A DNA stretch of 11,483 bases from Euryarchaeota archaeon UBA121 (GTDB taxonomy: Archaea; Thermoplasmatota; Poseidoniia; Poseidoniales; Thalassarchaeaceae). A program made the translations under genes and the position numbers. Where the stretch lies: the NCBI GenBank assembly GCA_002499865.1, contig DANL01000019.1, positions 1-11,483 on the forward strand. Reading direction: 5' to 3'. The notes below the pieces were generated by a model that did not search any database, was not told the DNA's origin, and worked only from the letters and a program-made list of their open reading frames with translations. This document shows positions 1-6,620 of the stretch, one piece after another. Position 1 is the first letter of the stretch. Each line of letters opens with the position of its first letter.

Positions 1-1
1 T

Positions 2-1132
2 GTTCCAATGTCTGGATTGATAGGCGTACATGATTTGATGTGGAGAAATGGCAGTATGGAAGCAAGAGGGGCGATAATGCATAATGGAGTATACGGCTCA
101 TTTGGATTGGATGGAGATAATGGGGACATTGAGAACGCTTGTGAGGGATATGTCGAGGGATACTACGCCGGACCAGCCGCATATATGACGGGAGACAATC
201 TAGCCTGGACCGGATCCGATTATTGGGAGGAAAGACATTTCCTGACTAATGCTCTAGAAATTTATAATGGATCGATATACATTATCCATGGCCTACAAGA
301 TTGGAATGTCGACCCCCATATGGCATTCCCTGCTCATCAAATGTCCATAGATGCAGGTTTCGATGTCAAGGGACTTTATGGTCAATGGGCACATGATTAT
401 CCAGACCGAGAAAGCGGGCACTCCTCACTGTCATCAGGAAGAGGCGCTGAGGCCTTTCCATACACCCTGAGGTGGGACTGGGCGGACGATATGCTGGAGT
501 GGTTCGATTTCTATTTGCTAGACAAGGGGCCAAAACCAAGATTAGTTGCAGAGGTGCAGGACAATATGGGTGCTTGGAGAGTTGAGCAGACCTATCCTCC
601 TCTTGAAGCGAATCCAATTATTATAGGGATGAATGAATGTTCAATAGTTGGCGGTAGTGATACGATAACTACTACCTCTAGTCTGATAATTGAGTGTCCT
701 GAATTTGAATCTCTGACTAGAATAGTTGGAACTCCCACCTTTCATGTCGAGGCTACTATTTCTCCATTCTCCACCAGTGGGCATCTCTTCGTAGAGATGG
801 TACAATCAAGCTCTGACATGCATCTAGGACACGCTGTAATGGATTTACGGTTTCATGAAGGAGGGAATCAAGGAAGCCCTCTATTCCCCGGACAGACGGT
901 TCTGGCAAAGATGGAGTTCTTTGGAATGGATGTAGTAGTACCAGAGGGAGATGGAATTCGTCTGATAATCAGTCAAACTGGCGAGGATTATGTCCCAAGT
1001 CCGGTCTCAACATTTCCCGTTTCTCTCTCATTGGGGAGCGAGAGTACTCTTTCTCTGCCATCTCTTGAAAGGGGATGCTCAGATCTATTTCTACCTCCTA
1101 TGCAACAACCATATCTGGGTTGTCTGGAATAA
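2..1132 (+). CDS. X-Pro dipeptidyl-peptidase / CocE-NonD family hydrolase (peptidase S15), 5' partial
   Basis: This is the C-terminal part of an alpha/beta hydrolase of family S15; the frame is open to the left edge, so the true start lies outside the window. Counting from the Met at base 8, HGLQDWNV (residues 94-101) carries the expected catalytic Asp98, and QWAHDYP (126-132) carries the catalytic His129. The nucleophile Ser motif (GxSYxG in the family) is not in the window and should lie a short way upstream. From about residue 195 to the end the protein matches the beta-rich jelly-roll domain at the C-terminus of S15 enzymes, including a GTPTFHVEA strand and a VPEGDGIRLIIS strand. Family members release X-Pro dipeptides or hydrolyse acyl esters and amides. 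The exact substrate and cell location cannot be told, because any signal peptide would be in the missing part. The next gene follows after 45 bases on the same strand. Confidence 0.85.
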   Translation, partial: VPMSGLIGVHDLMWRNGSMEARGAIMHNGVYGSFGLDGDNGDIENACEGYVEGYYAGPAAYMTGDNLAWTGSDYWEERHFLTNALEIYNGSIYIIHGLQDWNVDPHMAFPAHQMSIDAGFDVKGLYGQWAHDYPDRESGHSSLSSGRGAEAFPYTLRWDWADDMLEWFDFYLLDKGPKPRLVAEVQDNMGAWRVEQTYPPLEANPIIIGMNECSIVGGSDTITTTSSLIIECPEFESLTRIVGTPTFHVEATISPFSTSGHLFVEMVQSSSDMHLGHAVMDLRFHEGGNQGSPLFPGQTVLAKMEFFGMDVVVPEGDGIRLIISQTGEDYVPSPVSTFPVSLSLGSESTLSLPSLERGCSDLFLPPMQQPYLGCLE

Positions 1133-1177
1133 ACCGAATTCCAAACTCTTGATGCGGGAGGGAGTTCTCGGAACACC

Positions 1178-2722
1178 ATGTCAGACGGTATCCCCCGTGT
1201 CAGTATCCCTGTCATTGACAGGATAATCCTCCACTTGTGGGAACAGGACCATCAAGCTGATCATTATATTGTAACTAGTGAAGTAACAAGAACGGGAATT
1301 TCTGAGGTATGTGCAATGCATCCTCCAAATGTTTCTCGTGCAATGAGAGAGCTCATGTCCAATGGCTTTGTATCTGAGCATTCTCGAAGTGTCAGAGGCG
1401 AGGACCGGCGTCAAAAGACATGGCAACTAACTGAAGACGGAAGAATAGAAGCTAGGCACAGGATTTCTAATCTAAGAACTACCACGGTTTTATTGAGGGG
1501 AAAGAATGGCAAGCTATTGGAAATAAGGGCAGACGAAGCAGCAAAAAAGCTCGAGACCAATCTCTCACTGCTACAAGTATTAATGCATGCCCAACATGAG
1601 GGAGTACTCAATTTCGGAGATATTAGATTTGGTGCCATTGTATCGATGCCAGAGAGGAAGAAAACTTCTCCAAACCTACTTTCTGGTGCCTATTCTACCT
1701 ATCGGAATCTTCCACCTGTAACCAGAGAGATACACGGAAGGGCAGTGGAGAAAGACTTGCTCGACTCTTGGTTTTCATCCAAAACTCCATTGTTAGCAAT
1801 ATCAGGAATCGCCGGATGTGGAAAAACGACACTTACCTCACACTGGCTAAAACATACCATCTCAATAGGTCCCGAATATGAGGTGATGTACTATCCGTGC
1901 CAGCCTTGGGACTCGCCTCTTGGAATTGCAACCAGTCTCCTCCATAAGATAGGTGTCGGAGTAGATGAGGGGAAGCATGATCCGTACAATATTCTTGAAG
2001 CCCTTCCATTAAGGCCTGGTGCAGAAATTGATATCGATTCCTACAGGAGAAGGCTGGCGGCTCATTTACTGGATGAATCCGATTTAGATACTAAGCAAGA
2101 ATCCGAACTTCTGGTTGTTTTAGACGATGTTCACAATATAGGGGCGGAAGGGAACTACCTATTTGGCGCTCTCTTACAGGTAGCTGAGATTACTCCATTA
2201 AGGCTAATATTGATTTCAAGAAATAGACTATCATTCTATGATACAAGAGATGTTCATACTAGGGAGAGGGTGAGGGAACTACACTTGTCTGGTCTTTCTA
2301 TTGAGGAAGTTAATACTTGGATAGACTCAATGAACCTTCCCAATGAAACTGAGGTGGAAAAAATCCATAGTATCACAGGTGGCCACCCATTGGCAGTAGA
2401 GCTATTGGAACTTTATGGAAAGACCGTACATGAGGATTGGACCCGTTTTCTTGATCAGGAGATTCTAGATGTTCTCCCTCCGGATAGCAGAGAGATTCTA
2501 TCTATTCTATCTGTTTCCGATAGACCGGTTCCATGGGAAATAATAGCTAAAGCAGCTGAACATGACGGCCCCCCTCCAATCGAGCTCATTGAAAGGGGGC
2601 TTATGCTGGAACTAGAGGAGGGAATGTGGTTACACGAAGCTATCAGGGCCAGGCTACTAAGAGATGTAGGAAATCCCCTAGAGGATAGATCAATCAAACT
2701 TAGAAACGCTTTCGAATCTTAG
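1178..2722 (+). CDS. Winged-helix / STAND-type P-loop ATPase, putative regulator
   Basis: The 514-residue protein has three parts. Residues about 10-95 look like a MarR-type winged helix: a recognition-helix-like PPNVSRAMRELMSNGFV (49-65), then a basic wing ending in TEDGR. Residues about 185-420 form a P-loop NTPase with Walker A GIAGCGKT (210-217, Lys216), Walker B LLVVLDD (311-317), a sensor-like strand LILISRNR (343-350) and GGHPLA (401-406), the GxP motif typical of STAND/NB-ARC ATPases. Residues about 430-495 look like a second winged helix packed on the ATPase. STAND proteins are nucleotide-driven switches in transcription control or immunity and usually end in a long TPR or WD sensor region. 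Here the chain stops soon after the ATPase, so the sensor is missing, short, or lies in residues 96-180. The ATG at 1178 is the likely start; I see no clear Shine-Dalgarno sequence at normal distance. The ligand and target are unknown. The DNA-binding role is inference from the fold pattern. Confidence 0.8.
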   Translation: MSDGIPRVSIPVIDRIILHLWEQDHQADHYIVTSEVTRTGISEVCAMHPPNVSRAMRELMSNGFVSEHSRSVRGEDRRQKTWQLTEDGRIEARHRISNLRTTTVLLRGKNGKLLEIRADEAAKKLETNLSLLQVLMHAQHEGVLNFGDIRFGAIVSMPERKKTSPNLLSGAYSTYRNLPPVTREIHGRAVEKDLLDSWFSSKTPLLAISGIAGCGKTTLTSHWLKHTISIGPEYEVMYYPCQPWDSPLGIATSLLHKIGVGVDEGKHDPYNILEALPLRPGAEIDIDSYRRRLAAHLLDESDLDTKQESELLVVLDDVHNIGAEGNYLFGALLQVAEITPLRLILISRNRLSFYDTRDVHTRERVRELHLSGLSIEEVNTWIDSMNLPNETEVEKIHSITGGHPLAVELLELYGKTVHEDWTRFLDQEILDVLPPDSREILSILSVSDRPVPWEIIAKAAEHDGPPPIELIERGLMLELEEGMWLHEAIRARLLRDVGNPLEDRSIKLRNAFES

Positions 2723-3036
2723 GACATATGTCGATTCAGCCAGGAGTCCATACCCGGCTTAGGCATAGCACCAGTCATTCTATCAACGACTTCTCCATCC
2801 TTGAAAAGTATCAGGGCCGGAATTCCTCTAACTCCGAATCTTCCCGGGCTTAGTGGATTAACATCGGTATTCACCTTGGCTATTGTAATATCTCTCTCGG
2901 TAGCAATCTGACTCAAAACTGGAGCAATCATTTTGCACGGCCCACACCAAGGAGCCCAGAAATCAACCAAGACCCAACCCCCGCTCTTTGTTACTACATC
3001 AAAGTCTGAATCACTTGCATCTATCACTTGTCCCAT
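2719..3036 (-). CDS. trxA: Thioredoxin
   Basis: This is a complete single-domain thioredoxin of 105 residues. WAPWCGPCKM holds the redox-active CxxC pair, preceded by VLVDFWA. RGIPALILFKDGE gives the cis-proline loop (Ile-Pro) and the following strand, as in classical thioredoxins. It should reduce disulfides in cytoplasmic proteins, using electrons from a thioredoxin reductase not seen here. I place the start at the ATG at 3036: it gives a normal-length N-terminus and has an AGGTGG-like site four bases upstream. The frame also extends to a TTG at 3075, which would add 13 residues with no match to the family. The gene is convergent with the ATPase gene, their stop codons overlap by four bases, and it is divergent from rpe. 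Confidence 0.93.
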   Translation of the reverse strand: MGQVIDASDSDFDVVTKSGGWVLVDFWAPWCGPCKMIAPVLSQIATERDITIAKVNTDVNPLSPGRFGVRGIPALILFKDGEVVDRMTGAMPKPGMDSWLNRHMS

Positions 3037-3142
3037 GGGTCCACCTAAGCTCCTGAGAGGGGGGCATCGTATCAACCTGTGTCTTGCTAACGATATCCAA
3101 GGGATTGAGAACCCCCTCCTCCTCGCCTAGTTCAGAGCGCAC
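3037..3142. other. Divergent intergenic spacer between thioredoxin and rpe
   Basis: This 106-base spacer must hold the promoters for both flanking genes. Apart from the thioredoxin ribosome site I see no convincing TATA box. The rpe-proximal part holds a pyrimidine-rich tract (3109-3127), which reads as repeated GGAGG on the minus strand but is not followed there by a credible gene. An in-frame TAG at 3128-3130 fixes the rpe start at or after 3143. Confidence 0.4.
3041..3046 (-). promoter_or_regulatory. Shine-Dalgarno-like site that decides the thioredoxin start
   Basis: On the minus strand this reads AGGTGG, four bases before the ATG at 3036, and fits part of the archaeal consensus GGAGGTGAT. 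A second AGGAG lies slightly further upstream (3050-3054). The pair supports the ATG over the in-frame TTG at 3075. Confidence 0.5.
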
Positions 3143-3826
3143 ATGGATGTTACTCCCAGCATACTGACTGTGGACTTCTGCAAACTAGGTGAAACCCTAG
3201 ATGAGGCCATTGAAGCGGGAATAAACTGGATTCACATGGATGTAATGGATGGAAACTGGGTTACCAATAAGACAATCACATTTGGACCAGCAATTATCCG
3301 TTCGGTCAGGGAAAGGTTAGGGGATGAAGTGTTCATAGATTGTCATCTCATGATCAACAATGCTGAAGAAACATGGATGCAGTATGTAGATGCAGGAGTG
3401 GACATGGTTATTGCTCATATTGAAGCGGTTCAAGATTTTCCAAATCTTATCAGAGAAATCCAGTCAACTGGGACACAGATCGGATGCGTCCTAAATCCAG
3501 ATACAGAAATCGACGAAGTCATTCCTCTACTACCCGACCTAGATCTAGTATTGGTGATGTCTGTTGTCCCAGGCAAGGGTGGACAGTCGTTCATGCCAGA
3601 GGTTGAGCATAAGGTCAGAGCTTTCAGAGATGCGATAGATAACCAAGAGATTTCAGGCGGTAAAACTCCAATCCTAATGATTGATGGAGGCATTAAGTAT
3701 CATAATGCGGCTATGGTTTCTGAATGGGGAATAGACATCGCGGTTGTAGGCAGTGGACTGATAAATAACGAAGGTACAATTTCTCAAAATCTTCTGAGAA
3801 TAAATAAAGCATTAGAGAGTGAATAA
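3143..3826 (+). CDS. rpe: Ribulose-phosphate 3-epimerase
   Basis: This enzyme interconverts D-ribulose 5-phosphate and D-xylulose 5-phosphate in the non-oxidative pentose phosphate pathway, in the cytoplasm. The 227-residue TIM barrel is full length. Visible motifs are PSIL at 5-8, HMDVMDG at 31-37 (metal ligand His31, general base Asp33), DCHLMI at 66-71 (His68), NPDT at 118-121 and IDGGI at 180-184 (Asp181, the second catalytic Asp). The flexible loop reads VMSVVPGKGGQSF, where the family usually has VMSVNPGFGGQ or VMTVEPGFGGQ, and DGNWVTNKTITFGP departs from the usual DGHFVPNLTFGP with two extra residues. All metal and acid-base residues are present, so I expect an active enzyme. It is the first gene of a + strand run; the BolA gene starts 36 bases later. 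Confidence 0.93.
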   Translation: MDVTPSILTVDFCKLGETLDEAIEAGINWIHMDVMDGNWVTNKTITFGPAIIRSVRERLGDEVFIDCHLMINNAEETWMQYVDAGVDMVIAHIEAVQDFPNLIREIQSTGTQIGCVLNPDTEIDEVIPLLPDLDLVLVMSVVPGKGGQSFMPEVEHKVRAFRDAIDNQEISGGKTPILMIDGGIKYHNAAMVSEWGIDIAVVGSGLINNEGTISQNLLRINKALESE

Positions 3827-3862
3827 TCAACGCATTGATATCATACCTCTCTATCCAATAAC

Positions 3863-4186
3863 ATGGTTTCCGAGGAATGGGTCTCATCGGAAGTACTGAA
3901 AGTGTATCCAACTGCTTCAGTAGAAGCTACTGATTTACATGGTTCTGGAGACCACTTTCATGTTAGAATAATATCCAAGGATTTCGAGGGCGTGAGGCCA
4001 CTCCAAAGGCAGATGCCGGTTTTGAAGCATTTTAAGAAGTACATAGAGGACAACTCAGTACACGCTCTTGATTTGAAGTGCATGACTCCAGAACAATCCT
4101 CAGCGATGGGAAATACAACGTTTGATCCCCATTCTGGAAAGCAAGAGTTCTTTGGTATCCATGTAAGGAGACCTAACAAGAAGTGA
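3863..4186 (+). CDS. BolA/IbaG-family protein
   Basis: This 107-residue protein belongs to the BolA family. GSGDHFHVRIISKDFEG (27-43) matches the beta-hairpin region, and it resembles E. coli IbaG (VSGDGSHF) more than the Cys-containing BolA types. DNSVHALDLKCMTPEQ (63-78) carries His67, the conserved C-terminal His known to ligate a [2Fe-2S] cluster shared with a CGFS glutaredoxin. The gene right after it is such a glutaredoxin, only four bases away, so a joint role in iron-sulfur cluster storage or delivery is a strong inference. The loop Cys of other BolA classes is absent; His31 sits in that area. About 29 residues follow the family core and are richer in polar and aromatic residues than expected. 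The start is the ATG at 3863; no strong ribosome site is visible. Confidence 0.88.
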   Translation: MVSEEWVSSEVLKVYPTASVEATDLHGSGDHFHVRIISKDFEGVRPLQRQMPVLKHFKKYIEDNSVHALDLKCMTPEQSSAMGNTTFDPHSGKQEFFGIHVRRPNKK

Positions 4187-4190
4187 TATT

Positions 4191-4532
4191 ATGAGTGGAT
4201 TTAATTGGACACCAAGCGAATTGCAAGAGATAGTCGATGGCAACGATTTAGTTATTTTTATGAAAGGAACTCCTGAACAGCCACAATGTGGTTTTTCCAG
4301 TCGTGGAGCCCAGATTGTTAGTGCCTTCGCTAGGGAAGTGGGTCTCGAACAATTCGCTTGCGTGAACGTTCTGTCTGACTCTAGGGCCAGAACAGCTCTC
4401 AAAGAGTGGTCTGATTTCCCCACAATCCCACAAGTCTTCGTTCATGGTGAGCTGATTGGTGGTAGTGACATTGTCCTCGAGATGTTCCAAGACGGTAGCC
4501 TTCTAGAGATGTACGAAGCCGGCCGAGCGTGA
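4191..4532 (+). CDS. grxD: Monothiol glutaredoxin (CGFS type, Grx4/GrxD-like)
   Basis: This 113-residue single-domain monothiol glutaredoxin is close to GrxD/Grx5 in pattern: FMKGTPEQPQCGFSSRG (23-39) with the active Cys33 of CGFS, FPTIPQVFVHGELIGGSDI (76-94) with the TIP cis-proline loop and the GGSD glutathione-binding motif. The conserved Lys25 is also present. CGFS glutaredoxins bind a glutathione-ligated [2Fe-2S] cluster and act as iron-sulfur carriers, often with BolA partners; they are weak thiol reductases. The BolA gene directly upstream supports this role. Many archaea lack glutathione, so the thiol used here as ligand is an open question. The TGA stop overlaps the GTG start of the transporter gene, pointing to one transcript with coupled translation. 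Confidence 0.93.
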   Translation: MSGFNWTPSELQEIVDGNDLVIFMKGTPEQPQCGFSSRGAQIVSAFAREVGLEQFACVNVLSDSRARTALKEWSDFPTIPQVFVHGELIGGSDIVLEMFQDGSLLEMYEAGRA

Positions 4533-5458
4533 GCGCCGACACCCCGTTGACCGAAGATCGTCGTACAATGCTCATAGCATTAGCAGGTGCAGGGGCTATT
4601 TCTTTCGCTCCACTTCTATACAAATTATCAGAAACCAACCCCGCGACGGGCGCATTCTTCAGAATGGCATATGCCGTTCCATTACTCATCTTGATTGTGT
4701 TACTGTCCAAAAAGAAGGAGACTCGTGATATTAGATCGAGGAGACTCACATTCTTGGCCGGCTTAATTATAGCGTTTGATTTCCTGGCGTATCATAGCGC
4801 TATAGACTACGTGGGGACAGGAATCGCCACCCTAGTCGGAAACTCTCAGGTCATCATTGTGACGTTAGTAAGCTGGAAGCTCCTAGGAGAACGACCAAAT
4901 CGATCCATTCTTCTCTCGTTACCTGTTGTTGTAGTTGGTCTCGCACTCATCTCTGGTATTTGGGATGGAGAGCCCTATGGAGAGGATCCGACGAGAGGAG
5001 TAATAGCCGCAGTGTTCGCGGCCTTTTTCTACTCATCATTCCTGATTGTCTACAGGTATTCGAATAAACAGATGGCTCCAGCCGCTAATGCCCAGCTTGA
5101 TGCTACCCTAGGCGCAACCATTGGACTTCTATTCCTAGGACTGTTTCCACTGGAATCGATAGGCGTCCAACAAATAAACTTCGAAATAACATGGCCAAGC
5201 CATGCATGGCTTCTATTACTGGCCTTTTCCTGTCAAGTTGCAGGCTGGATAGCGATCACATATGCACTTCCGAGACTCCCCGGAGCGCACACTTCCTTTG
5301 CCGTACTTATCCAACCAGTGTTAACTATAATTTGGGGTATTTTTCTTCTTGACGAAACTCCCTCCACACAACAGTCGGCAGGAATGGTTCTAATCTTCAT
5401 CGCTATTATCGCGGTCACAATGTTTGGAGATGCTAAGGCTAAGCCTGAATCTGTTTAG
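4529..5458 (+). CDS. EamA/DMT-family transporter (ten transmembrane segments)
   Basis: This 309-residue membrane protein of the drug/metabolite transporter superfamily has two EamA halves. I see ten hydrophobic segments at about 14-32, 41-60, 73-92, 98-118, 127-144, 156-175, 190-208, 225-246, 254-274 and 281-300, with short loops. LIQPVLTIIWG followed by LLDE near the end of the second half matches the family pattern of a Pro in TM9 and a Glu at its end; the first half has the matching SWKLLGERP. Substrates in this family include amino acids, nucleobases and other small metabolites; the sequence does not tell which. The start is the GTG at 4529, giving a GTGA overlap with the glutaredoxin stop. 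The ATG at 4568 is a less likely start that would leave only a few residues before TM1. The link with the Fe-S gene pair may be only operon sharing. Confidence 0.88.
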   Translation: MSADTPLTEDRRTMLIALAGAGAISFAPLLYKLSETNPATGAFFRMAYAVPLLILIVLLSKKKETRDIRSRRLTFLAGLIIAFDFLAYHSAIDYVGTGIATLVGNSQVIIVTLVSWKLLGERPNRSILLSLPVVVVGLALISGIWDGEPYGEDPTRGVIAAVFAAFFYSSFLIVYRYSNKQMAPAANAQLDATLGATIGLLFLGLFPLESIGVQQINFEITWPSHAWLLLLAFSCQVAGWIAITYALPRLPGAHTSFAVLIQPVLTIIWGIFLLDETPSTQQSAGMVLIFIAIIAVTMFGDAKAKPESV

Positions 5459-5606
5459 GTGTACAGGGCGAGAGATAATTGCGAAGGGATGGGATGCACT
5501 CAGCGAGAACCAATCGGCCCCGTACATGCAACACTGAGGGTAGGGGATAGATAATCGTTGTCAGTAATAGTTGGAAAAAGTACCGATTCAGACCTTTTTC
5601 GTCAGA
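5459..5606. other. Convergent intergenic gap, no gene seen
   Basis: This is the longest non-coding stretch in the window, between the transporter stop and the methionine aminopeptidase stop. I see no tRNA-like cloverleaf and no credible small ORF. Its right end holds the hairpin listed separately. Confidence 0.5.
5574..5600. terminator. Possible bidirectional terminator hairpin between converging genes
   Basis: GAAAAAG (5574-5580) and CTTTTTC (5594-5600) form a perfect 7-base inverted repeat around a 13-base loop. Both strands therefore carry a T5 run just past the end of a gene, as archaeal poly-T termination would need. The stem is AT-rich and weak, so the T runs may matter more than the fold. 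Confidence 0.4.
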
Positions 5607-6620
5607 TTAAGATACAGAAAGAACCTCAGGGCCACCTTCAGTGACGTAAACAGTGTGCTCAAACTGACCAACATTACCTCTATCCTGATCACGTAATGCA
5701 GAATAGACTTCCAAGAATCTAATCGAGGTCAACTTCTTTACCAGCTGCCCCCATTTCCTCTTGAGAGACTCCTCGTCCTCTTCAGGGAAAGGCTTCTCCA
5801 AGAGAGGGAAAGCCCATCTTTCAGCGAAAGGAAGGGTGCTATATCTCTCTTCAATGTAGTGTGCTAGCCTTGCACCTAGGGGCTTAAGCTTCTTCTTCGC
5901 CAGTGCCTTTCTAATATTGACATTCCCTGTTACTCTGAGTATATTGGACGAATTGTGTGGATTCACATTCTCTACTAAACCACTCTTACCTGTAGTATTG
6001 AATGGCTCAACCGCGTATACCCCTCCTTCCTCTACTGAGCCTTTGAAACTCGGATTATTGGCACCACAAGCGTACATAGGAATCGAAACCCCATCATGAA
6101 GGCTCCATCTCTCCATTTTATGCCCGCATAAATTAGAAATTGGTAAGAATCCAGCATCCTTTGCAACCTGTTCTGCGGCAGCTCCCACGATATGCCAAGA
6201 AGTTCCCGGATGCATCTTTTCTATAGCGGCGTCTCGAGCATCTTTGGCGGCCTTGATTTGGTCTGTATGATTTCCTCCATTTCCAACTTCTAGAGTCATA
6301 GCATTGTCCCCAAGAGCTCCTTTGATGTGAACGCCTACATCTAGCTTGACCAAATCTCCCTTCTCAAATATCATCTCCCTTTCCCATCCCTCAGGAGGGC
6401 TTAGTTGAGTATTGGTAGTATAATGAGCCGCCATATCGTTCACAGAGATAGTCACGGGGAATGCAGCTTGACCACCGTGTCTACGAATAAACCTCTCAGC
6501 GGAGTCAATGACATCATTCCAGCCCTTCCCTGCAACAATCTCTCCTTTGATTCCCTCCAAGGTTCTTCGAGCGACGTGACCAGCATCCTTCCACTGCTTC
6601 AAATCTGACTCTTCAACCAA
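5607..6620 (-). CDS. map: Methionine aminopeptidase, type II (archaeal)
   Basis: This enzyme removes the initiator Met from new proteins. All five metal ligands of the pita-bread fold are visible: Asp94 in LDVG, Asp105 in GDNAMT, His167 in CGHKM, Glu205 in AVEPF and Glu321 in QFEHTV. The substrate-pocket His66 in MAAHYT is also present. The helical insert between His167 and Glu321 that defines type II enzymes is here (about 235-300). At 337 residues it is somewhat longer than typical archaeal forms, mostly in that insert. The start is a TTG at 6620, not an ATG: the first in-frame Met is residue 63, after conserved sequence has begun, and a GGAGG lies seven bases upstream of the TTG. The gene overlaps the 3' end of the YrdC gene by 22 bases and is the last gene of the - strand operon. 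Confidence 0.94.
   Translation of the reverse strand: MVEESDLKQWKDAGHVARRTLEGIKGEIVAGKGWNDVIDSAERFIRRHGGQAAFPVTISVNDMAAHYTTNTQLSPPEGWEREMIFEKGDLVKLDVGVHIKGALGDNAMTLEVGNGGNHTDQIKAAKDARDAAIEKMHPGTSWHIVGAAAEQVAKDAGFLPISNLCGHKMERWSLHDGVSIPMYACGANNPSFKGSVEEGGVYAVEPFNTTGKSGLVENVNPHNSSNILRVTGNVNIRKALAKKKLKPLGARLAHYIEERYSTLPFAERWAFPLLEKPFPEEDEESLKRKWGQLVKKLTSIRFLEVYSALRDQDRGNVGQFEHTVYVTEGGPEVLSVS

Noticed and set aside
1178..2722. A defence system built around the STAND ATPase
   Set aside because: The only neighbours are a peptidase, thioredoxin and metabolic genes; there is no effector, nuclease or mobile element in reach.
3037..3075. A 13-residue N-terminal extension of thioredoxin from a TTG
   Set aside because: The added residues do not fit the thioredoxin fold, and the ATG at 3036 has a good ribosome site just upstream.
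4399..4749. A - strand reading frame over the glutaredoxin/transporter junction
   Set aside because: It is antisense to two well-supported genes and has no recognisable feature.
5459..5606. A possible tRNA or small RNA gene in the longest gap
   Set aside because: I could not find paired cloverleaf arms, a TTCRANY-type loop or any other RNA signature.
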